DNA from: an uncultured Clostridia bacterium
GTDB lineage: Bacteria > Bacillota > Clostridia > RUG12999
Reading direction: 5' to 3'
NCBI GenBank assembly: GCA_934792465.1
Contig: CAKVOK010000025.1
Span: 1 to 44,704, forward strand
Length of the DNA stretch: 44,704 nt
Both the position numbers and the translations under genes were made by a program. This document shows positions 1 through 8,346 of the stretch, piece after piece. The notes under the pieces are model-generated. The model saw nothing but the letters and a program-made list of their open reading frames with translations. It made no database searches and was not told where the DNA came from. Positions within the stretch are counted from its first letter, which is position 1. Each line of letters begins with the position of its first letter.

Positions 1-59
1 GTGCTGTACCTTTTGTACCGCCCCGAACAAAAAGCGGTGCTATGGGCAATTTTATTCAA
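1..59 (-). CDS. possible N-terminus of an unknown protein, cut by the window edge
   Basis: A TTG codon at 59-57 overlaps the TGA stop of dxs. It lies about seven bases after an AGAGG sequence in the last dxs codons and opens a reading frame that stays open to the window edge (about 19 codons, beginning MNKIAHSTAF). Tight overlap of this kind is common in this genome, so a coupled downstream gene is plausible. The visible residues do not match any family I recognise, and they do not resemble TlyA, a frequent dxs neighbour. It may be chance. Confidence 0.25.
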   Translation of the reverse strand, partial: MNKIAHSTAFCSGRYKRYS

Positions 60-1876
60 ACTTTTACCTCTTTTTTAATTTTCTCCGCCATTTGTTCAGC
101 CGAAAGTCCGAAATCTTTGCGGATATTTTTCTCATCGCCGTGCGGCACGGGTACATTCGGATATGCAAAGCTTATTACATGACTTTCCAGAATATTGCCT
201 ATTTTCTCGCCAAGAACGCATACGCTTTCTTCCATAACCGCATTTATTCTGCATTTATTCTGTTTTATATATTTGCCGTTTAACGGTGCGGCAAATCTTA
301 AATCTATTATTTTTACGCTTATACCGTCCGATTGCAGCGATTCACGCACTTCAAACGCTGCGCCGACTGCACTTCCCAAAGCATAAACCGTCACGTCCGT
401 TCCGTCCGCAACACATTCTGCTCCGTTTTCAATATCTGTATGATGCTCAATCTGCGCCTGATGCTTCCCTCTCGGATAGCGTATCGCAACAGGCCCGCTG
501 CATTTATTCACCGCATAATCGAGCATATTCTCCAATTCCTCAAAATTTGACGGTGCAAGAAGAGTCATACCCGGCATATTGTGCAGAAAAGATATATCAT
601 ACAAGCCGTGATGCGTTTCTCCGTCACCGCAGGTAAGCCCTGCCCTGTCAACTCCGAACACAACATGAAGATTCTGCAATGCTATATCGTGCAAAAGCTG
701 GTCGTATGCTCTTTGGAGGAAGCTTGAATAAACCGCAAAAACCGGTATATATCCCATTTTTGCAAATCCTCCCGCCATTGTAACAGCGTGCTGTTCCGCA
801 ATTCCGACATCAAAAAACCGCTGCGGAAATTCCGCCGCAAACGCTCCGAGTCCGGTGCTTTCCGGCATTGCCGCCGTTATTGCCGTAATCTTCGGATTTT
901 CTCTCGCCAGTTTCAGAAGCCTCTCACCGAAAACTGCCGAATAATCATTTGCCATAGGCTCGATAACACCTTCGCTGATGCGGAAATTTCCAACTCCGTG
1001 ATACTTGCACGGGTCTTTTTCCGCCGGCATATACCCCTTGCCTTTTCTCGTTATAACGTGAATTATGACATTATCCGGAAGATTTTTTATCTGCTTTAAT
1101 GATTTCACGAGTTTTTCAACATCATGCCCGTCATACGGACCGAGGTATTTAAACCCTATTTCCTCAAATATAGAATTGGGTATTACCGTATGTTTTATCG
1201 AATTTTTAATTTTTTTCACAGCCGACCGAACAAGAGGATATGTTTTTAATCTGTCCGAAACCTTAAGCTTCAGACTGTTATATTTCCCCGTCGAGCGCAG
1301 CGTACTCAAATGCGTTGCTATTCCGCCGACATTTGCGCCTATCGACATCTCATTATCATTTAGGATAACTATAAGTCCGCTTTCCTTGTCCTGTCCTGCA
1401 TCACAAAGTGCCTCATATGCCATGCCGCCCGTAAGAGCACCATCGCCTATCACGGCAATTGCACGGTTCTTGCTGCCCTCAAGCCGCATTGCCCGTGCCA
1501 TTCCGAGTGCCGCCGAAACCGATGTGCTGCTATGCCCCGTATTAAACACGTCATGCTCGCTCTCCGACGATTTTGGGAAACCCGACATTCCGCCGTATTT
1601 TCTTAGCGTTTCAAATTTATCCAATCTGCCTGTGATTATCTTATGCACGTAGGACTGATGTCCTACGTCCCACACAATCTTGTCTTTCGGCGAATCGAAA
1701 ACATAATGCAATGCAACCGCTATTTCCACAATACCGAGATTTGAAGCGAGATGTCCTCCTGTTTTAGAAACGCTCGAAACCAAAAATCGCCTTACCTCAT
1801 CGGCATATAGGGCAAGCTGAGGTATACTCAGCTTTTTCAAATCCTCAGGACTTTTTATCTGTTGCAGCAAGCTCAT
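56..1876 (-). CDS. dxs: 1-deoxy-D-xylulose-5-phosphate synthase
   Basis: This cytosolic, thiamine-diphosphate-dependent enzyme condenses pyruvate with glyceraldehyde 3-phosphate. It is the first step of the MEP isoprenoid pathway and also supplies thiamine and pyridoxal synthesis. The 606 residues match the family length. Visible landmarks are the N-terminal DXS/transketolase segment with GHQSYVHK (about 72-79), the thiamine-diphosphate GDG...N motif (GDG at 144-146, N173) and the catalytic glutamate in GIAEQHAV (E361). The ATG start follows a GGAAAGG ribosome site, and a TTTACA-17-TATAAT promoter lies 52 bp upstream. Other MEP and prenyl genes (ispG, dxr, uppS) are on the same strand but are separated from dxs by the 6-kb secreted-protein pair. 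No terminator is visible before the window edge. Confidence 0.97.
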   Translation of the reverse strand: MSLLQQIKSPEDLKKLSIPQLALYADEVRRFLVSSVSKTGGHLASNLGIVEIAVALHYVFDSPKDKIVWDVGHQSYVHKIITGRLDKFETLRKYGGMSGFPKSSESEHDVFNTGHSSTSVSAALGMARAMRLEGSKNRAIAVIGDGALTGGMAYEALCDAGQDKESGLIVILNDNEMSIGANVGGIATHLSTLRSTGKYNSLKLKVSDRLKTYPLVRSAVKKIKNSIKHTVIPNSIFEEIGFKYLGPYDGHDVEKLVKSLKQIKNLPDNVIIHVITRKGKGYMPAEKDPCKYHGVGNFRISEGVIEPMANDYSAVFGERLLKLARENPKITAITAAMPESTGLGAFAAEFPQRFFDVGIAEQHAVTMAGGFAKMGYIPVFAVYSSFLQRAYDQLLHDIALQNLHVVFGVDRAGLTCGDGETHHGLYDISFLHNMPGMTLLAPSNFEELENMLDYAVNKCSGPVAIRYPRGKHQAQIEHHTDIENGAECVADGTDVTVYALGSAVGAAFEVRESLQSDGISVKIIDLRFAAPLNGKYIKQNKCRINAVMEESVCVLGEKIGNILESHVISFAYPNVPVPHGDEKNIRKDFGLSAEQMAEKIKKEVKV

Positions 1877-1927
1877 ATCGCCAAAACCTTTCCGCCCCTA
1901 CCGGGCTGATAAAATATTTCTATATAT

Positions 1928-1956
1928 ATTATATCAAATTTTCACTGTCTTGTAAA
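1928..1956 (-). promoter_or_regulatory. sigma-A promoter of dxs
   Basis: On the minus strand, a TTTACA -35 box (1951-1956) is followed by a 17-bp spacer and a perfect TATAAT -10 box (1928-1933). Transcription would start near 1920, giving a 5' leader of about 45 nt before the dxs ATG. Confidence 0.8.
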
Positions 1957-2009
1957 GAAGTTTGACTAAATTTCACGATTTTTATAAAAAAATATTGTCG
2001 AATGACAAA

Positions 2010-2049
2010 AGAGGGCGTTGCAAAACAATTTCGTTTTGCAATACCCTCT
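2010..2049 (-). terminator. probable terminator of the FG-GAP/fibronectin protein gene
   Basis: The arms AGAGGG and CCCTCT, each extended by GTTGCAAAAC-like sequence, form a stem of about 17 bp with one mismatch and one wobble around a six-base loop. On the minus strand the stem is followed by UUUUGU. It is the second hairpin of the repeat at 2010-2105. Confidence 0.65.
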
Positions 2050-2105
2050 TTGGGGGCTTTAGAAAAATATTGCTTTATGCGGTCTGTGCATTTTGCTAAA
2101 GCCCC
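2010..2105 (-). repeat. structured intergenic repeat, copy 1 (96 bp, shorter form)
   Basis: This element starts six bases after the stop codon of the large secreted-protein gene. It has two parts. A hairpin has 10-bp arms at 2053-2062 and 2096-2105 and encloses a loop. A second, 17-bp hairpin (2010-2049) ends in a short U-rich stretch and probably terminates transcription of the minus-strand gene. A related, longer copy lies at 42917-43060 in the opposite orientation. The two share a perfectly identical 22-bp block (2070-2091 and 42931-42952) and the same architecture. Copy 1 lacks about 48 internal bases present in copy 2. Confidence 0.8.
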
Positions 2106-2111
2106 GTTTTG

Positions 2112-5100
2112 TTATTCCAGATTTAATGTACTCTCTTTGCACAGCGGTTTCATGTTTTCCGCACTTTCCGCAAGCATAATTTTAGCATTTTTTGCGCCGG
2201 ACGGATTTATCGGAAGCGTAAACGTGCCGTTTCCCAATGTTTCCGCCGTTATGTTTTTAATCTCTATATCCGTAAGCTTGCCCGATGCGTCGTATACCGC
2301 CGCTGTAACAGAAGCTTTTTCCGTATTCGGCGGCAGCATAAGCGAAACCGTAACGCAGTCTATGCCTTTTTTCACTTCCGCTATTTTCGCCTTGTCGCAT
2401 ACGGTTATTGTTACGATTTTTTCAAGCTTATAGCCATACATATCCACCTGCGCCCTTGCCGTATATATTCCCTCCGGCAATCCGGGTTCTATATCAAACT
2501 TACGTGTTTCGCCGTTCCACCTGATTTTTTCGTTGTCGCTCACTCCGTTCCACTCATACTCGCCGCTGACATCTTTCTCCGAAGCCTCCGGATCGTATCT
2601 CGGCTTTTCGAACAGCAAAAACGATTCTGTAGAAACTGCGGTATAATTCCGGTTCAGTGCAAGCAGTTCCTGCCCTTTGATATACTCACGTTTCTGATAT
2701 ATATACACGTCTCCCGCTCTGCTTTCTCCGACTGCGTTCACCGCAGTAACATAAAATCTAAGCGAATTGTTTTCCATAACTTCCGGCATGGTTTCAAACC
2801 TATACGAGGTCTGTTCCGCTCCGAGTTCCGCAAGCTGTTCCTCTTCGGAACCGTAGCCCTCCTGATACGACAGAATATATTTAAGTATTTCGCTTCCGCC
2901 GTTATCCGCAACATTCCATTCAACATCTATATAGTTGTCGCCGACAACTGCTTCAACAAGCGGTTCTGACGGCGGGTCGGGTATATCCGCAGACGGTGTT
3001 ACCGTGAGGTATGTTACTGTGTGCGCCCACCAGCCATTGATATGCTCATTGTCATAACCCAACGCTACTGTATACGTTTTCCCGTTTTCAAAACCATTTA
3101 GACGGTATCCGCTTGAGAAAGTCCACCAACGACCTCCCTCAACACTATACTGCATACCGTATCTGTCATCCTGATTTTCCGCATAAAATGCCATTCCTCC
3201 CCTTCTCGGTTCAACACGAGCATTTTTCAGCGGTTTCGCCGCTTCTTCTGACGGAGTTCTTGACACTTTTAATTCAGGTCCGGGACCTTCATCATTATAC
3301 GGTCGGATATACATATCGTATTCCGTGCCGTTCGTAAGTCCCGTAACCACATAATGCAGACATTCACCGAATTTAACAGTTTCAATCTTCTGCCACTCAC
3401 CGTTGCCAAGCTTAAATTCATAGCCTGTCGGCACATTTTCTATTTCCGGATACCAGCCTATATCAACCTGTTCATAACCTATATATGTGTTACCATAACT
3501 TAAAGACGGTTTTGCAAGATTGGAGGGCGGCGTTGCCTTTATAATTGCATTGTCGCCGGCACCTACCGAATTAACGGCACGCACGGCAAAAGTATGCTCC
3601 AAATTTGTCGTAAGCTCATTAAACGTATATTCCTTTGCAGTTCCGACATTGACCCACGTTTTTCCTCCGTCTTTTGAAGCTTCATACCTTGTTATGCCGT
3701 TCTGATACAGCGGTATATCCCATTTCAGCACAGCCGTTCTGTAGCTTGTTTCGACAGTCAGATTATTCGGTCTTGACGGCGCTGCGGACGTTACGTTCGG
3801 CGTTGCCTTGAAACTCACTGCTTCCGACTCCTTGACATAATTAAATGCCGTTATCCTGAACCCGTATTCGACGCCGTTTTCAAGCTGCTTTTCTGTTCCT
3901 ATACTGTATTTTTCAAATGTAAACTGCCGTTCACTTGTTTTTATGGTATACTCACTGTGATTCGGCAATTCTAAATATACAAAATAAGATTTATCGAGCA
4001 CTTCGGGTGCAAGCTCCGTTTCACCCCAGTAGTCCGGTTCGTCCCATGTTATATGAATCTTTTTATCATCGGGATAGAATTTTACGTTTCTTACCTTGTT
4101 CGGCGGCTGCGGCGGCGATGCGATAACGATATTGCCCCATGCCGCTTCTCCGATACCGCAAGTGTTTACGGCTTTCAGACCTATTCCGTATGTGCTGCCG
4201 ACCTCAAGCTCATCGGGAATACTAAATGTAACATAGCCGCTTTGTGTGCGGTTTCCCGTGCTTTTCCATATCTGCTCTCCGTTTTCGTCCAGATAATTCA
4301 TGTGGTCTTTTACGGTATACAGATAATCTGTTATCTGTGCACCGCCGTCGTCCTCCGGCGCTTTTGCGTCATTTATCGTTATCGGATTTGTAACCAGCGG
4401 GAAAATATTCATATTCGGTTTTCCCGGAAGTCCCGGTTCTGTAACCGTGCATGAAAGCAGCACGCTTGCAACGACATCGCCGTTTGTAATCGTCAGCGTA
4501 TCGGTATACGTACCCATCATAAGCGCATTTTTCGGTTTTACGCTTACCGTTTCCGAACCTCCTGCGGAGATTGAACCCGGCAAAGCCTTTGATACTTCAA
4601 AAGCACTGTCCTCACTGAGTACGGTTGTAATATTGCTCATTGCCGACGTATTAATATTTGTTACGGTTATCTCCTGCGATTCCTTTACCAGCTTTCCTGC
4701 GTAATCCTGGCGCATTGAGCCGAAATCAATTGCGCTTTTATCCGTTTTGAGCCATTTCGGCGAAACGTATTCCGTTACCGTTATTGTAAACGTATCCGAC
4801 AGAACTCCGCCGATGTTCAGCCGTACATCATATGTTCCGGGCTGCACGTTCCCGTTTATTGATACGCCGAACGGGAATGCGTTGCCCGTTCCTACGTTTC
4901 CGCTTGTTTCAAGCGTCATACCGAGCGGTGCGCCTTCGAGCGACGTATGGCTTTCTCTTGAAACACCCTCCGCCTTAACGCTGAAGCTTGCCGTGCTCTT
5001 ATATCCCGGTGTTGACGGTCCTACCTGCTGTACCGTTGCGCTTGACGGCGATACCGTAACGCTTGTGGGAATAACGCCCTCCGGCTGTGTAACGCCCGAT

Positions 5101-7937
5101 GTTATATACGTTATAACAGGAAATTCCTGAGTGCGTACATCTTCCGATTTACTCGGATTGCTGTTGTAGACATAGCGCATAAGGCGCCAGTTAAAATCAG
5201 CCTTTTTAAGTCCGCTTCCGCTCACGTTCATTCCGTCATTCTGACCGAATACCGTTCCCTCAAAGCTTGTGCCTACGGCATTCGCCGTAATCTTTCCGCT
5301 TTCATGAGCCTTTTCCGATATGCTTCCTGCCGTAATTTTAACACCCATATTTGCCAGTCCGAAAATATCGTCGGCTTCGCTCTCATATCCTCCGCCGATT
5401 TTTGCCGTAACCTCACTTCCCGTAGACGTAACCGAAGTTGTTTCCTCCGTTATATCCATTGCAAGCGTCTGACTTCCGGCATTGGACGGGAATGCCGCGG
5501 CATTCGGATATGTCATTATGCTGTTTCTTACAATATTAAAATTATCTATTTCTGCGTGCGGATATGTTTCCGGTTTGCCGACCTTGTGCGTAAACACATC
5601 TTCAAGCCTCGGCAATGCCGTATTCGCATACGGAATAAGTTCGAGATAATCTTCATAATTAAGGCTTGCAATTTTCACCGAACTTGTTCCGCCTCTCGGT
5701 ACATAAACTATATACGGCGTCGTCTTTACGGTGCCGTCCGCTCCGGGATAATACGCAGTATATTCATACGCATCATATCCGACAGTCGAAAGCACGACTG
5801 TATCTTCTCCGCCGGACGTTGCGAAGCTTTGGGTATACGACACTTCAATATTTTTCTCATTTTCCAGTGTTGAGTGGCGCATTGCTTCGCCCTCGTACTC
5901 AAAGACTCCCGAACAATCCAGTGCTCCGCCTTTTATCTCTGTAGAAACATAAGCTCCCGCTCCGACCGTGAATGAATTTGATTGTCCTGTTGACGATGAT
6001 ATTGTTTTTCCGTATGTCGTCTGACTGTTTGTATAGTTTTCACTGGGCAGAGCCCCGAAATACGGCGGTGAAGCCAGCGCAGCAACAATTACGGGGTCCG
6101 ACCAGAAAAACTTGTGCCGGTTATATTTTAAATATATTGAATCGTTATCGGTATCGGGCATTGCAATTAGCGTTCCGTAACCGTTATCCCGGCATAATAC
6201 GGCATTGGAATTATTAACGGGATATTCCTTACCTCTGCTGTTCAGAAAATACGTTTTTACCCCGTTGCCTGTCCTTGCAAGAACAAGTGCTGCGTCTTCC
6301 TCTTTCGACACGGCAGCTGTTCTGATGTCCATAACGTCGATTCCGTTATTATATCTGATACATTCTGTTTCCTTATATCCGAAAATAGTTTCTTTATCAG
6401 CTGTTCCCCATACTCCCGTATACGAACCGTTATCTTTCGTATCGTATCTGTATGTATCGCCATTGGCATAGCGCACAAACGAAATATATTTTTGGTCAAC
6501 GATAAGCGTACCCGATGATACATAACCGCTTTTTCCGTTCGACAATGCGAAATCATCTTTCAATACACCTATTCGGATAGGTGCGCAATCCTCAGGCTTT
6601 GTCTTATACACATACTCCGTTTCGCCGGTGTCCAACCTCGGTTCAACCCAGCCGTGATGATATATTCCGCCCTTATACACGCATGACGAAACAAATCCGT
6701 CCGTTTCTTTGTTATAATCAAAGGCATATACATAAAATTCCGGTGTATATGATGTATTATTTACGCTCTGTCCGGCATAATTATTTATTGTCTTTTTCAT
6801 TGACATAAATATTGTCGGTCTGCCCGTTCCGTCAATATCTGCGGTTGTAACGTCAAATCCGGCTGCGTCGCCTTCTTTGAAGTTAAAATACAAATCCTGA
6901 ATTATCGTGCCGCTCATATACTGCCGTATGTGCTTTTTATTCGCATAGATAGTATCAAGCATCGGCGTTCCTTTTATAATATAAAGCGCATAATGGTTGT
7001 TTACATATCCGCTCGAATACCTTGCGCTCGTTGTTGATATTGCCGTAATTAAATCATCATATCCGTCGCCGTCCACATCAGCCGCCGCCATTGAAGAAAC
7101 AACTCCGGGCGCACCGATATAACATTCATATTTATATGTATCCAATCCGTTGTACGGTTCGACAGGGTTTTCACACCAGCCTGTTTTTTCGGAGGTTTCG
7201 TGATTTTCTTCAAGATACCATATGTAGCTTCCTCCGTAGTTATCAAAGCCGTAGTCGCCGGATTGTTTGTCTGTGTAACCGCTTGTCGGCGATGTTGTCA
7301 CTATTTCATCATATCCGTCACCGTTCAGGTCGGCGCATACAATGCTTATTGAATTGCTCCATTTAAAAGAATCAAAAAATAAAGATTCATCTATTCCGCT
7401 GCTTCCCTCATAAAGAACGGCAATCGGTTCTATCTCAGCCGAAAAATCAGCCTTTGCGGTACAAAGAAGCAGAAGCGGTCTTCCGTCTTTTGTCTTAGCG
7501 CCGACAATTACGGCAAGCTCGTCTTTTTTCCCGTTGCCGTTGAAATTTCCCTCATACGATTTCAGAAGCTGTATTTCAGATGAAATATTCAATGTACGGC
7601 TTCCGACCGTTATCTCTCCCGCTTTAATGCGAGGATAGACGCTTTTTTCCTTATGAGAAAGCGAAAGCTCGTCAGCATCGTTATTTTCCCCGTATATATA
7701 AGTTTTACCTTTGTACGCCGTCAACGGCTCTCTTCTGTCAGAAAGCATTGTACCGCTGCGATACGGCAAATCATCTTTCTTTTCATCGGGGTTTTCTTCA
7801 TTTATATCCGAGAAAATATTACGCAGTACGTCAACTCCGCCTCCCGATTCCTCCGCATTTACGCAAAGCGTATACGGCATTATCCCCACAAAAAATGCCA
7901 TTGTAACAAGCCACACCGCAATCCTTTTCAATTTCAT
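2112..7937 (-). CDS. large secreted FG-GAP / fibronectin type III protein
   Basis: This is a 1,941-residue exported protein of unknown role. The start chosen is the ATG at 7937, which follows GGAGGGAAAGAT and gives a clean signal peptide (1-28, ending LCVNA-EE). A longer reading from 8012 lies inside the upstream gene. Residues about 125-420 hold FG-GAP/VCBS blades with calcium-type loops (DLNGDGYDE at 203, DVDGDGYDD at 288, DIDGTG at 367), as in beta-propellers. Residues 645-740 and 828-925 are two Ser/Thr/Gly-rich segments with alternating polar and hydrophobic residues. Ig-like domains follow (about 955-1055 and 1060-1166), then about five fibronectin type III-like domains (1171-1746). The last 90 residues are the C-terminal module also found in four other proteins here. 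There is no SLH, LPXTG or dockerin anchor. It is coupled to the DUF2442 gene by an ATGA overlap. An adhesin or pore-forming role is speculation. Confidence 0.85.
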   Translation of the reverse strand: MKLKRIAVWLVTMAFFVGIMPYTLCVNAEESGGGVDVLRNIFSDINEENPDEKKDDLPYRSGTMLSDRREPLTAYKGKTYIYGENNDADELSLSHKEKSVYPRIKAGEITVGSRTLNISSEIQLLKSYEGNFNGNGKKDELAVIVGAKTKDGRPLLLLCTAKADFSAEIEPIAVLYEGSSGIDESLFFDSFKWSNSISIVCADLNGDGYDEIVTTSPTSGYTDKQSGDYGFDNYGGSYIWYLEENHETSEKTGWCENPVEPYNGLDTYKYECYIGAPGVVSSMAAADVDGDGYDDLITAISTTSARYSSGYVNNHYALYIIKGTPMLDTIYANKKHIRQYMSGTIIQDLYFNFKEGDAAGFDVTTADIDGTGRPTIFMSMKKTINNYAGQSVNNTSYTPEFYVYAFDYNKETDGFVSSCVYKGGIYHHGWVEPRLDTGETEYVYKTKPEDCAPIRIGVLKDDFALSNGKSGYVSSGTLIVDQKYISFVRYANGDTYRYDTKDNGSYTGVWGTADKETIFGYKETECIRYNNGIDVMDIRTAAVSKEEDAALVLARTGNGVKTYFLNSRGKEYPVNNSNAVLCRDNGYGTLIAMPDTDNDSIYLKYNRHKFFWSDPVIVAALASPPYFGALPSENYTNSQTTYGKTISSSTGQSNSFTVGAGAYVSTEIKGGALDCSGVFEYEGEAMRHSTLENEKNIEVSYTQSFATSGGEDTVVLSTVGYDAYEYTAYYPGADGTVKTTPYIVYVPRGGTSSVKIASLNYEDYLELIPYANTALPRLEDVFTHKVGKPETYPHAEIDNFNIVRNSIMTYPNAAAFPSNAGSQTLAMDITEETTSVTSTGSEVTAKIGGGYESEADDIFGLANMGVKITAGSISEKAHESGKITANAVGTSFEGTVFGQNDGMNVSGSGLKKADFNWRLMRYVYNSNPSKSEDVRTQEFPVITYITSGVTQPEGVIPTSVTVSPSSATVQQVGPSTPGYKSTASFSVKAEGVSRESHTSLEGAPLGMTLETSGNVGTGNAFPFGVSINGNVQPGTYDVRLNIGGVLSDTFTITVTEYVSPKWLKTDKSAIDFGSMRQDYAGKLVKESQEITVTNINTSAMSNITTVLSEDSAFEVSKALPGSISAGGSETVSVKPKNALMMGTYTDTLTITNGDVVASVLLSCTVTEPGLPGKPNMNIFPLVTNPITINDAKAPEDDGGAQITDYLYTVKDHMNYLDENGEQIWKSTGNRTQSGYVTFSIPDELEVGSTYGIGLKAVNTCGIGEAAWGNIVIASPPQPPNKVRNVKFYPDDKKIHITWDEPDYWGETELAPEVLDKSYFVYLELPNHSEYTIKTSERQFTFEKYSIGTEKQLENGVEYGFRITAFNYVKESEAVSFKATPNVTSAAPSRPNNLTVETSYRTAVLKWDIPLYQNGITRYEASKDGGKTWVNVGTAKEYTFNELTTNLEHTFAVRAVNSVGAGDNAIIKATPPSNLAKPSLSYGNTYIGYEQVDIGWYPEIENVPTGYEFKLGNGEWQKIETVKFGECLHYVVTGLTNGTEYDMYIRPYNDEGPGPELKVSRTPSEEAAKPLKNARVEPRRGGMAFYAENQDDRYGMQYSVEGGRWWTFSSGYRLNGFENGKTYTVALGYDNEHINGWWAHTVTYLTVTPSADIPDPPSEPLVEAVVGDNYIDVEWNVADNGGSEILKYILSYQEGYGSEEEQLAELGAEQTSYRFETMPEVMENNSLRFYVTAVNAVGESRAGDVYIYQKREYIKGQELLALNRNYTAVSTESFLLFEKPRYDPEASEKDVSGEYEWNGVSDNEKIRWNGETRKFDIEPGLPEGIYTARAQVDMYGYKLEKIVTITVCDKAKIAEVKKGIDCVTVSLMLPPNTEKASVTAAVYDASGKLTDIEIKNITAETLGNGTFTLPINPSGAKNAKIMLAESAENMKPLCKESTLNLE

Positions 7938-8203
7938 ATCTTTCCCTCCTCCGAATACATGTTTTCTTTGGGTGTAAGCGCAATATTCATAAGTTCGCTC
8001 GCTCCTATGCAAAGCTCATCCCCGAACACAACACCGTTGCCGTCCTTTGAAATTTCAACCGCATTAAATTTTTCCTGCTGTCTCAATCCGCAAAATCGTA
8101 TCGTGTCAAGCAATCCCGAAAAATTTATTTCCAGTTTCGCTCCGCTGCAAAATTCGAGATACAGTCTGTGCTGCGGCAGCGGTTTTGCCGTTGTTATCAT
8201 CAT
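7934..8203 (-). CDS. DUF2442 family small protein
   Basis: This 89-residue protein shows the DUF2442 pattern. An N-terminal PLPQHRLYLEF strand is followed by a G-x-K-x-x-x-F stretch (GAKLEINFSGLL), then FNAVEIS and a VVFGDELCIG segment where family members have a W-x-N-G-x-D/E-type motif. The family is found widely, sometimes beside toxin-antitoxin-like genes, but its function is not established. The ATG start follows GAGGGGG. Its TGA stop overlaps the ATG of the 1,941-residue secreted protein (ATGA), and the ribosome site of that gene lies in its last codons, so the pair is translationally coupled. That pairing is odd, because this protein has no signal peptide and should be cytosolic. Confidence 0.75.
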   Translation of the reverse strand: MMITTAKPLPQHRLYLEFCSGAKLEINFSGLLDTIRFCGLRQQEKFNAVEISKDGNGVVFGDELCIGASELMNIALTPKENMYSEEGKI

Positions 8204-8266
8204 ATGCGTTCCCCCTCTCGTTCAAATTATCTGTTTATATATTATCATATAATTTACTTTTTGTAT

Positions 8267-8283
8267 ATTGGCCGGTGGCCAAT
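8267..8283. promoter_or_regulatory. perfect 7-bp dyad upstream of the DUF2442 gene
   Basis: ATTGGCC and GGCCAAT are separated by three bases and lie 64 bp upstream of the DUF2442 start. They sit where an operator or -35 region could be. A weak promoter (TATACA-17-TAATAT) follows on the minus strand. On the plus strand the dyad is followed by seven T residues, so it could also be a terminator, but no plus-strand gene precedes it. Confidence 0.35.
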
Positions 8284-8302
8284 TTTTTTCAATTGCAACA
8301 AA

Positions 8303-8343
8303 TAAAAAAAACGAAATGCAGCCGACTTTTGACTGCATTTCGT
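8303..8343 (-). terminator. terminator of the ispG operon
   Basis: A perfect 11-bp stem (ACGAAATGCAG at 8311-8321 paired with CTGCATTTCGT at 8333-8343) is followed on the minus strand by a run of U residues. It begins three bases after the ispG stop codon and closes the isoprenoid/translation block. Confidence 0.9.
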
Positions 8344-8346
8344 CAT

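Noticed and set aside
28..40. Possible dxs terminator in the first bases of the window
   Set aside because: Only a weak ACCGC/GCGGT stem with a long loop and no U-tract is present. An overlapping downstream frame is at least as likely.
7935..8012. N-terminal extension of the FG-GAP protein from 8012
   Set aside because: The extra 25 residues overlap the DUF2442 gene and lack a ribosome site. They would also hide the signal peptide.
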